21,081 bases of DNA from positions 1 through 21,081 of the forward strand of contig CAYVMN010000061.1 in assembly GCA_964452575.1 (NCBI GenBank). The letters run 5' to 3'. This document shows positions 15,334 through 21,081 of the stretch, piece by piece. This DNA comes from CAYVMN01 sp964452575 (GTDB taxonomy: Bacteria; Desulfobacterota; DSM-4660; Desulfatiglandales; Desulfatiglandaceae). Numbering within the stretch: the stretch's first letter is position 1; every line of letters starts with the position of its first letter. A model generated the notes under the pieces. The model did not search any database. It had not been told where the DNA came from and saw only the letters and a list, made by a program, of their open reading frames with translations. The translations under genes were made by a program, and so were the position numbers.

Positions 15334-15501
15334 GTGACGAATTTCCTGCCCCTGGAAAAGAGAGGAGGTGGTCTGACTTGCATAAGTGATTATGAATGCA
15401 GGCACTGCGGTTTTGATCAATGGCCTGAGGAAACGGAAGGGAGCAAGAATAAGGATAAGAGTCTTAAAGTTGCGGCGGGTATGCTGGCCGAAGCTGCCTG
15501 A
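15334..15501 (+). CDS. Small Cys-motif protein sharing the motif of the next gene
   Basis: A frame of 55 codons from GTG at 15334, or about 42 codons if translation begins at CTG 15373 just after a strong AGAGGAGG site. It contains C-x5-C-x2-C with the context YECRHCGFDQW (residues 20-30). The downstream protein carries the same motif twice (YECYHCPYDQ and YDCYNCPFDK), and two such independent copies are unlikely by chance. The frame starts about 25 bases after the predicted sigma-54 transcription start and ends 51 bp before the GcvH-like gene. Function is unknown; a small Fe-S or zinc protein partnering the GcvH-like protein is an inference. The exact start is uncertain. Confidence 0.6.
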   Translation: MTNFLPLEKRGGGLTCISDYECRHCGFDQWPEETEGSKNKDKSLKVAAGMLAEAA

Positions 15502-15552
15502 ACTGTAAATTACCTTGAAGTTCCAATTTGGATTATAAAGGAGACTAAAGAG

Positions 15553-16494
15553 ATGAAACAAAAAGGACAGAACCCTGAGAACCCCAAAAAAAACAGGGTC
15601 ATAGGCTTTAAGGTGCTTGAGGAGGAATGTATCTGGATGAAGGCACGGGTCGTTAATTTCAGAACGTGTGACAATGCCTATGATTGCTACAATTGTCCGT
15701 TCGACAAGGCAATGAGAAAGGCGATGGGCCTGGAACCATCCAGACAAAGAGAAGGGGGGGAGCCCGAATGGGTAGGGCGGCTGAAAAGGGATTATCACGG
15801 CGCCGTTCGACCATGTCGCCACGCCTTGACAGGACGTATTAGTGCTCCGAAGATATGCACCATGAATTACGAGTGTTACCACTGTCCATATGATCAGATG
15901 CTGGATGATCTTGATATCGGGGGGCTCATTGAGGCCCCAAGTTACAAATTGGTTTCAGGATATCGCATGGCTCAAGGCTTTTATTATCATATGGGCCACA
16001 CTTGGGCACGTTTCGAACACGGCGGGCGTGCACGAGTAGGGCTTGATGATTTTCTTGTCAAGCTTTTCGGCGCAGCTCGAGCACTTGATCTTCCTCCCTT
16101 GGGGGCCGGTCTGAAACAAAACCAGGTGGGATGGACCTTTGGTCGAAATGGTCACAAGGCAGCGGTCTTGGCCCCTGTGACAGGAAAAGTGCTCGCAGTG
16201 AACCACAAGGCAAAAGAGCATCCTGAAATTACCCATCACAATCCTTATCAGGAGGGATGGCTATTTATCCTGGAACCGGAGTTCCCAAAACGCAATTTGA
16301 AAGGGTTATACTTTGAAAAGGAGAGCTTCACTTGGATGGAGCATGAGGCTCAAGCGTTGATGGGACTTATGGGGGCCGACTATCAACAGCTGGCTGCCAC
16401 GGGTGGCGAAGCCATTGATGACGTCTTCGGCAGATTCCCTGATCTAGGATGGGAAGACCTGGCCAAGACCTTTCTTAAGACCGGGAAGGTTTAG
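15553..16494 (+). CDS. GcvH-like protein with two N-terminal Cys motifs
   Basis: A 313-aa protein. Residues 1-120 hold two copies of a C-x5-C-x2-C-x2-(F/Y)DK/Q motif (C39/C45/C48 and C102/C108/C111) with additional C26 and C88. Residues about 147-245 resemble glycine-cleavage H protein: GHTWARFE, then RVGLDDF, APVTGKVLAVN and NPYQEGWLF. Aligning PVTG with the H-protein PVSG without gaps puts Gly200 where the lipoyl lysine should be; K202 is two residues nearer. So it may not be lipoylated, or may be lipoylated atypically. No other glycine-cleavage genes are near. The start has AAGGAG upstream. It is probably co-transcribed with the small Cys-motif ORF, and its 3' end overlaps the convergent archaemetzincin gene by 20 bp. 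Function is unknown. Confidence 0.78.
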   Translation: MKQKGQNPENPKKNRVIGFKVLEEECIWMKARVVNFRTCDNAYDCYNCPFDKAMRKAMGLEPSRQREGGEPEWVGRLKRDYHGAVRPCRHALTGRISAPKICTMNYECYHCPYDQMLDDLDIGGLIEAPSYKLVSGYRMAQGFYYHMGHTWARFEHGGRARVGLDDFLVKLFGAARALDLPPLGAGLKQNQVGWTFGRNGHKAAVLAPVTGKVLAVNHKAKEHPEITHHNPYQEGWLFILEPEFPKRNLKGLYFEKESFTWMEHEAQALMGLMGADYQQLAATGGEAIDDVFGRFPDLGWEDLAKTFLKTGKV

Positions 16495-17062
16495 AGGCCC
16501 CTTTCAGAAAGCCCTTGAAATCGCTGGAGCAGTATCTGCAAAAATAGAGGGGAGACCGGTCTAAATCCTGGAGGTTTCCAGAGAAATGCATCAGGCATTT
16601 CTCATCCGTGCAATGAACCAGGCCAAAGAGATGCCCCAGTTCATGGAGAGCCACCTTGGAGGCCCTTTCAAGGCAAAGGGCCGTAGGTACGGTGGAACCC
16701 TCGGGATTCTCCCTTAACCTGTAAAGCGAAACCAGTCCAAATTTCCCACCCTGCTTTGCCTCGCCAAAAACATGGGTGAGTATAGGAATGAAGACGTCCA
16801 GATCGAGTATCGCGATGACTTTGTCGTAATCAGAGAAGGTCTCCTGTTCAAGTCTTTTGATAATAGTGCCTGCATTGTATTGGAGTCGATGTCTGTCCAG
16901 GGCATATTCCGGTGGGGCCAGCGCTGGGTGAACATCTGTGTTGAGGCTTGTGTAGCCCTGGATATGTGCTGCAATGCTCTTGGATGCAATTTCGGGGACG
17001 CGTCCCAGGGGTACCACCCCTATACGGATGTCAGCCATTGGGTGCCTGATACCAACAATCAA
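16475..17062 (-). CDS. amzA: Archaemetzincin-type zinc metalloprotease
   Basis: A 195-aa protein (187 aa if it starts at ATG 17038) with the archaemetzincin signature: HELGHLFGLVHC at residues 140-151, where H140, H144 and H150 bind catalytic zinc and E141 is the base. A four-cysteine second zinc site follows, C151, C156, C175 and C178 (CLMHF and CRYC). Archaemetzincins are soluble peptidases of unknown substrate found in archaea and some bacteria. The TTG at 17062 overlaps the regulator stop as TTGA and has GAGAAGG upstream; the ATG at 17038 is the alternative. As third gene of the kinase/regulator operon it may act on a component of that signalling system, but this is only a positional inference. 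Confidence 0.88.
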   Translation of the reverse strand: MIVGIRHPMADIRIGVVPLGRVPEIASKSIAAHIQGYTSLNTDVHPALAPPEYALDRHRLQYNAGTIIKRLEQETFSDYDKVIAILDLDVFIPILTHVFGEAKQGGKFGLVSLYRLRENPEGSTVPTALCLERASKVALHELGHLFGLVHCTDEKCLMHFSGNLQDLDRSPLYFCRYCSSDFKGFLKGASKPSRS

Positions 17063-18408
17063 GAACTCGGCCTTCTCATATTATACCTCTTGATTACCTT
17101 GTGAAGGGTGACTCGATTTATGTCGAGGATGGCCGCGGCCCTGGTGATGTTCCATTCGCATTCAGCTAAGATCCCCTGGATATACTCCTTTTCCATCTCG
17201 CGCAGCGATCGCGCTTTTAGAGCTGGAGGAGCTGCTGAACGAAGGAACAAAAAATCCTCAGTCCCAAGAGTCCTGGACTTGGATAAGACCACGGCCCGCT
17301 CGACGGCATTCTCCAGTTCCCTGACATTCCCAGGCCAATCATAACCCTTCAAGAGTTGGGTCGCATCCGGAGTGACGCGATCTACCTTTTTCGTGGTTTC
17401 ATGGCTATATTTTTGAAGGAAATGCTGGACCAGTAGTGGGATGTCCTCTTTTCTCTCTCTCAAAGGGGGAACCCGTATTGTGATCACATTGATCCGATAG
17501 AAAAAGTCTTCCCTGAAACTTCCTTCAGCAACATCTTTTTCAAGATCTCTCCGAGTGGCCGAAACCAAACGGAAATCCACATTAACCGGCTCTCTCTCTC
17601 CGACTCTGGTAATCTTCTTCTCTTCCAAAACTCGCAGGAGGTCCACTTGCATCTTGCGGCTGATCTCACCCACTTCGTCCAGAAACAGGGTCCCTCCGGA
17701 AACCACCTCCAGAAAACCTTTTCGGCCATGGATCGCGCCGGTAAAGGCTCCCCTTTGATGACCAAAAAGCTCACTCTCTAGAAGCGAATCGGGCATTGCC
17801 CCGCAATTGATGGCAATGAAAGGGCCATTGGATCGTTTGCTCTTGGCGTGGATGGCCTTGGCTACCAGTTCCTTTCCACTGCCGGTCTCTCCAAGTATTA
17901 GAATAGAAGACTCACTCGCTGCAATCTCCGGGATAAGTCCGAAGATCTCTTCCATGGCGGGAGACTGCCCGATGATGTTGTCGAACCGGGTCTTTTCCTC
18001 TAGCTGGCCTTTGAGATACCGGTATTGTGACGCTAATTCGTGCTGACGGGCTGCCTTCTCCACCACGAGGGAAAGTTGGTCTGGTTTGAAGGGTTTGAGC
18101 AGGTAGTCACTGGCCCCCATTTTCATGGCCTGCACGGCAGTCTCAATAGAGCCATATGCTGTCATGATAACGACAATCGTATCAGGGTATTCTTCCTTCA
18201 CCCTCTCCAGAAGTTCAATCCCGCTCATTCCGGGCATTTTTATATCAACAAAGATAAGCTCAAAGGGCAGTTCTCTTAGTTTTTCCAAGGCTTCTGGACC
18301 TGATGAAGCCGTCTCAACTTCGTGGCCATATTTTTTAAACCACTGGAAAAGGGATTCTCGAACGATCATTTCATCGTCCACAACCATGATGGCCATTTTC
18401 TGATCCAT
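17059..18408 (-). CDS. NtrC-family sigma-54-dependent response regulator
   Basis: A 449-aa activator with three domains. The receiver (about 5-120) has D11-D12, phospho-acceptor D55, T83 and K105. The AAA+ domain (about 145-375) has Walker A GETGSGKE at 173-180, the sigma-54 contact loop GAFTGA at 220-225, Walker B LFLDEVGE at 241-248 and an arginine finger at about R305. The Fis-type helix-turn-helix is at about 415-445. All residues needed for phosphorylation, ATP hydrolysis and sigma-54 contact are present. It lies 29 bp after the kinase gene, so the two form a two-component pair. Three sigma-54 promoter candidates lie in the window and are likely targets. Its receiver is very similar to the one embedded in the double HdrA. 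Confidence 0.95.
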   Translation of the reverse strand: MDQKMAIMVVDDEMIVRESLFQWFKKYGHEVETASSGPEALEKLRELPFELIFVDIKMPGMSGIELLERVKEEYPDTIVVIMTAYGSIETAVQAMKMGASDYLLKPFKPDQLSLVVEKAARQHELASQYRYLKGQLEEKTRFDNIIGQSPAMEEIFGLIPEIAASESSILILGETGSGKELVAKAIHAKSKRSNGPFIAINCGAMPDSLLESELFGHQRGAFTGAIHGRKGFLEVVSGGTLFLDEVGEISRKMQVDLLRVLEEKKITRVGEREPVNVDFRLVSATRRDLEKDVAEGSFREDFFYRINVITIRVPPLRERKEDIPLLVQHFLQKYSHETTKKVDRVTPDATQLLKGYDWPGNVRELENAVERAVVLSKSRTLGTEDFLFLRSAAPPALKARSLREMEKEYIQGILAECEWNITRAAAILDINRVTLHKVIKRYNMRRPSS

Positions 18409-18437
18409 AACATTCCTCCCACAATTACCGGCAAAGG

Positions 18438-19982
18438 CTATCCTAAGGGAAAGTCCAAAATAAAGGAGCTCCCTTTGCCCACTTCGCTCTCGACCCGAAT
18501 ATGCCCTTTATGCGTCTTTACCACACCATGCACAATGGAGAGTCCAAGCCCAGTGCCTTCACCTTCCTCCTTGGTAGTGAAAAAGGGATCAAAAATGTGG
18601 TCTAAGTCCTTCTTGTCTATCCCGCATCCTGTATCCGCGATTGTTATTCGGGCGTACTTACGAGAACTGTCGGGTTTGGAACTTATATCCACCTGCCCAC
18701 CCTCCGGCATAGCTTCAATGGCGTTGAAGACCAGGTTGAGAAGGCATTGTTGCAACTGGTTTGGGTCCCCGCAGACGACCAGCGGTCGCAGGGAAAATTG
18801 AGAGTTTATCCGGATATTCTGAAGCTCCATCTTGTGCCCTGTTAAGGCGACGACCTGCCCCAGGATTTCATTGAGGTCAACCTCCTTAAACTCCTTTGAG
18901 GATGCTCGAGCAAAGGATAGGAGCCCCGTTACAATTTCACCGCACCGTTCTAGTTCCTTAGACATCATAGAAAGATATCTCCGGAACTTCTCCAGATCTT
19001 CTGGGCTCGGGTCACCTTCACCCAAGATTTCTTGCATGAGATGGCTGAATGTCAGTAGCCCCTGTATCGGGTTGTTGATCTCGTGAACGCAACTAGAGAC
19101 CAATTTGCCTAGTGATATCAACCGATCTTCCTGGATGAGCTTCCTGAGGTCGGCCTTCAGTGCCTTCGCTCGTTTCTCCCATCGGGATGAAAGGTCTTCA
19201 GTTATATCCCTCCACACCTCGATGATGCGTACGATTTCACCAGCCTGGTCTTTAACAGGATAGGTCACCATATCGCAGTAGATTACTTGACCACTGGAGA
19301 TCGTATGTTCATGAATCGCTTGGGCAGACTCTCCGGTTTTCAAAGTCATGGCCAAAGGACATTCCAGCCCCGGTCGAGACCTGGAACAGGGGGCATCAAG
19401 ACCATGGGTGACTTTGTAACAGTATGCACCTATGACCTCGTCCTTAAACTTGGTCACAGCCTCCAGGTAGGCATCATTTGCATCAGCAATCGTGAAATCC
19501 GGGTTCAAAACCACAGTCCTTTCGTTTGCCTGCTGGATGAGAAAGTCTGAAGCCCCTTTCTCAAGGGCAACCTGTCGTTTCGTAAACTGCAAACTCTGAT
19601 TCATTATCAATAGATTCATCAGCAATCTGCTTACATCGTGCTCCAGCACCCCCACACCCCTTGGCCGCTCCCTTATAAGATCGAGGAGGACATCTTTCCT
19701 TCCAGTCAATTCAATTACGCCGTCGAGGGCCTTGATCTTGAAGAGATCCTGGAAAACGGTGGTGGTGTAAATCCCCTTCTGCCGAGCAAGGCGAAGCCCT
19801 TCGGCTTCTGGGTCGATATCGCAAACGCCTGCCAATTTAATATCCAAATAGGGGAAGGGCTCCTTCTCCAAGATCTCAAAAAGCTCCAGGAAGAACTTGC
19901 AATCCTGCTTTCCCCCCACAATGGCAAGCTTGAGGGAAAATTTCTGGGAATCGTAATCGACTGCCTCGCTCTTTTCGGCCAT
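18438..19982 (-). CDS. Cytoplasmic PAS sensor histidine kinase with N-terminal Rossmann-like domain
   Basis: A 514-aa kinase with no transmembrane segment. Residues about 16-125 look like an NAD(P)-binding Rossmann domain (LKLAIVGG, then AGVCDIDPEAEG and DGVIELTG). Residues about 155-265 are a PAS domain with cysteines C188, C199 and C208 that could be redox- or ligand-sensitive. The HisKA H-box is SSCVHEINNPIQG with phospho-acceptor H300. The ATPase domain has an N-box near 416-421, DTGCGI at 450-455 and GEGTGLGLSI at about 474-483. It starts at ATG 19982 with an AAGGAG site and precedes the sigma-54 regulator. The soluble layout suggests it senses a cytoplasmic redox or nucleotide signal; the ligand is not known. 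Confidence 0.93.
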   Translation of the reverse strand: MAEKSEAVDYDSQKFSLKLAIVGGKQDCKFFLELFEILEKEPFPYLDIKLAGVCDIDPEAEGLRLARQKGIYTTTVFQDLFKIKALDGVIELTGRKDVLLDLIRERPRGVGVLEHDVSRLLMNLLIMNQSLQFTKRQVALEKGASDFLIQQANERTVVLNPDFTIADANDAYLEAVTKFKDEVIGAYCYKVTHGLDAPCSRSRPGLECPLAMTLKTGESAQAIHEHTISSGQVIYCDMVTYPVKDQAGEIVRIIEVWRDITEDLSSRWEKRAKALKADLRKLIQEDRLISLGKLVSSCVHEINNPIQGLLTFSHLMQEILGEGDPSPEDLEKFRRYLSMMSKELERCGEIVTGLLSFARASSKEFKEVDLNEILGQVVALTGHKMELQNIRINSQFSLRPLVVCGDPNQLQQCLLNLVFNAIEAMPEGGQVDISSKPDSSRKYARITIADTGCGIDKKDLDHIFDPFFTTKEEGEGTGLGLSIVHGVVKTHKGHIRVESEVGKGSSFILDFPLG

Positions 19983-20025
19983 GGGAATTCTCCTTACCTT
20001 ATCGAATAATTAGCAGCTTCGTTCC

Positions 20026-20053
20026 ATTATGAGCATACACCAGCAGGTCTCAA
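20026..20053 (-). promoter_or_regulatory. Probable sigma-70-type promoter of the kinase/regulator operon
   Basis: The minus strand has TTGAGA (20053-20048) and CATAAT (20031-20026), each one base from consensus, with a 16-bp spacer. Transcription would start near 20019, giving a leader of about 37 nt before the kinase ATG. This suggests basal, sigma-54-independent expression of the sensor and regulator. Confidence 0.45.
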
Positions 20054-20073
20054 GAAGCAACAGAGCCAAAAGG

Positions 20074-20091
20074 GAATATATATAGATATTC
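20074..20091. repeat. Inverted repeat upstream of the DUF364 promoter
   Basis: GAATAT and ATATTC are 6-bp arms around a 6-base spacer, about 115-135 bp before the predicted rightward sigma-54 start. It could be an activator site. The AT-rich sequence makes chance symmetry likely. Confidence 0.25.
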
Positions 20092-20181
20092 TATGGGCCT
20101 CCAGAAATTGCCCATCAAATAGCCGAAGATACAGGGTAGAGATGAATAAGGCACATCAATAAAATACACCATGAAATCTTT

Positions 20182-20197
20182 GGGCATTGAAATTGCA
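20182..20197 (+). promoter_or_regulatory. Probable sigma-54 promoter of the DUF4213/DUF364 gene
   Basis: GGGCAT, five bases TGAAA, then TTGCA. The -12 element is perfect and the -24 element keeps GGCA but differs at its two ends. GG to GC spacing is exactly 10. Transcription would start near 20208, 68 bp before the gene. Confidence 0.55.
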
Positions 20198-20275
20198 AAA
20201 AGCAAGATATATGCAATAGGGGAAGACTTCGAGATCTAGACAAGACAAAAGACCCCTTAATTAGGAGGAGAGCTG

Positions 20276-21025
20276 ATGCAAATTTCAAGAATTCTTAAGG
20301 GACTGGTGCTGACCGCTGCAAAGGATGTCTCTGTGTTGGACGTACGAATCGGCCTGAGATACACGGCAGTGCATCTGGATAGTGGTCAGGTAGGCCTTGC
20401 ATTTACCTTCCATAGAGACTCGACGCGCGGCTGTAGTGCTCTCAGAGACATGGGTGCACTGGCGGGGAAAAAGGCCTCTGAATTACTCACCCTGTTTGAC
20501 TCAAAAGAGAAGATAGCACTTGCGGTTGCGTTGGCCACCGTTAATGCCCTTTCCAACACGACAAAAGAGGGACTCGTTGAAGGGGATGTCCTTGAACATC
20601 TCTGCCTCAGTCCAAATGACAGGGTCGGGATGGTAGGGTATTTTGCACCAATGGTTTCAACGCTCCGTAGAAGGGCATCATCCCTGATGATTTTTGAGCA
20701 AATAGATAGACCGGAAGGGGGCATCTTGCCTGAAAGAGAGGCTTACAAGCACCTACCCAAATGCCAGGTGGCTCTCATCACCTCGACATCTATTATAAAC
20801 CATACCATTGACAGGATCCTTGATGCAGCTAATCATTGTCGAGAGGTTGTGCTGCTGGGTGCCTCCACCCCTTTACTCTCCGAAGCTTTTGCAGAGACAC
20901 CCGTAACACTTCTATCTGGCGTTGTTGTGATAAGGCCCCAGGAAATCATGCGCATTGTGAGCGAGGGGGGTGGAATGCGGGTCTTCAAGAATTATATCTG
21001 TAAAGTTAACTTGCGTTTAAATTAG
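20276..21025 (+). CDS. DUF4213/DUF364 family protein (putative heavy-metal chelation)
   Basis: A 249-aa soluble protein. The N-terminal part (about 1-95) matches the DUF4213 style with VRIGLRYTAVHL and GLAFTF. The C-terminal part (about 115-240) is the DUF364 Rossmann-like fold with VGMVGYFAPMV, ALITSTSIINHTIDRIL and VVLLGASTPL. The family is annotated as putative heavy-metal or corrinoid-related chelation and is common in anaerobes, but no biochemical role is established. The start has TAGGAGG at a proper spacing. It is divergent from the kinase operon and is preceded by a probable sigma-54 promoter, so it may belong to the same regulon. Only one cysteine-rich feature would be expected for metal binding and none is obvious. 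Confidence 0.78.
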   Translation: MQISRILKGLVLTAAKDVSVLDVRIGLRYTAVHLDSGQVGLAFTFHRDSTRGCSALRDMGALAGKKASELLTLFDSKEKIALAVALATVNALSNTTKEGLVEGDVLEHLCLSPNDRVGMVGYFAPMVSTLRRRASSLMIFEQIDRPEGGILPEREAYKHLPKCQVALITSTSIINHTIDRILDAANHCREVVLLGASTPLLSEAFAETPVTLLSGVVVIRPQEIMRIVSEGGGMRVFKNYICKVNLRLN

Positions 21026-21050
21026 TAGATTCCTAGTTTGGGAGATAGTC

Positions 21051-21081
21051 ATGTTTAAATTATTGCTGGTGACCCCTAATA
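21051..21081 (+). CDS. Start of a further gene, cut by window edge
   Basis: ATG at 21051 follows GGGAGA about 7 bp upstream and begins a frame reading MFKLLLVTPN before the window ends. It lies 25 bp after the DUF364 stop, so it is probably in the same operon. A hydrophobic first strand such as KLLLVTPN occurs in B12-binding radical-SAM proteins and many other folds. Ten residues do not identify it. Confidence 0.5.
   Translation, partial: MFKLLLVTPN

Noticed and set aside
15259..15882. A 207-codon open frame on the minus strand
   Set aside because: It lies opposite the small Cys-motif ORF and the start of the GcvH-like gene and has no recognisable domain or ribosome site; it is an antisense shadow.
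15553..16494. Glycine cleavage system gene
   Set aside because: No gcvT or gcvP genes are near, the lipoyl lysine is displaced and the N-terminus is a foreign Cys-rich domain.

Overview
The window is about 21 kb of anaerobic, iron-sulfur-rich bacterial metabolism. Three things point to a Desulfobacterota-type anaerobe (sulfate reducer or syntroph): HdrABC/MvhD paralogues with fused extra domains, tandem ferredoxin-bearing MinD ATPases next to NifX/ORP-like proteins under sigma-54 control, and a Cys-motif GcvH-like protein beside a sigma-54 two-component pair. The taxon is inferred from gene content only. No transposase, integrase, CRISPR array, tRNA or rRNA was seen.

Region 1 (about 1-10218, all minus strand; transcription runs from high to low coordinates) is a heterodisulfide-reductase-like electron-transfer operon. 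In transcription order it encodes a 1136-aa HdrA with an embedded NfnB/GltD-like NAD(P)H module, an MvhD linker protein, an FdhB/FrhB-like iron-sulfur protein, a 1142-aa double HdrA with a complete response-regulator receiver domain embedded in it, HdrC, HdrB, and the start of another Fe-S protein that runs off the window. No hydrogenase or formate dehydrogenase catalytic subunit is present. The fused NAD(P)H module therefore suggests a flavin-based bifurcating or confurcating complex that takes electrons from NAD(P)H. A sigma-70-like promoter lies upstream at 10325-10354.

Region 2 (10553-14736, minus strand) resembles the ORP (orange protein) / Fe-S maturation gene sets of sulfate reducers: three intact NifX/ORP-family proteins, a NifU/IscU-like scaffold, a small zinc-ribbon protein and two MinD/Mrp-type ATPases with paired ferredoxin motifs. 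A broken fourth NifX copy and a possible Cys-rich micro-ORF sit between them.

Region 3 (14737-15552) is a divergent control region with a sigma-54 promoter pointing each way and two perfect palindromes between them. The rightward promoter leads to a 55-codon ORF carrying a Cys motif shared with the next gene, and then to a GcvH-like protein with two such Cys motifs.

Region 4 (16475-19982, minus strand) is a sensor kinase with an NAD-fold-like N-terminus, a sigma-54 response regulator and an archaemetzincin protease. Region 5 (19983-21081, plus strand) has another probable sigma-54 promoter, a DUF4213/DUF364 protein and the first codons of a further gene.

Working model (inference): the kinase/regulator pair activates the sigma-54 promoters that drive the Fe-S maturation module and the Cys-motif genes, and may also phosphorylate the receiver domain inside the Hdr complex. 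That would place electron flow and gene expression under one signal.
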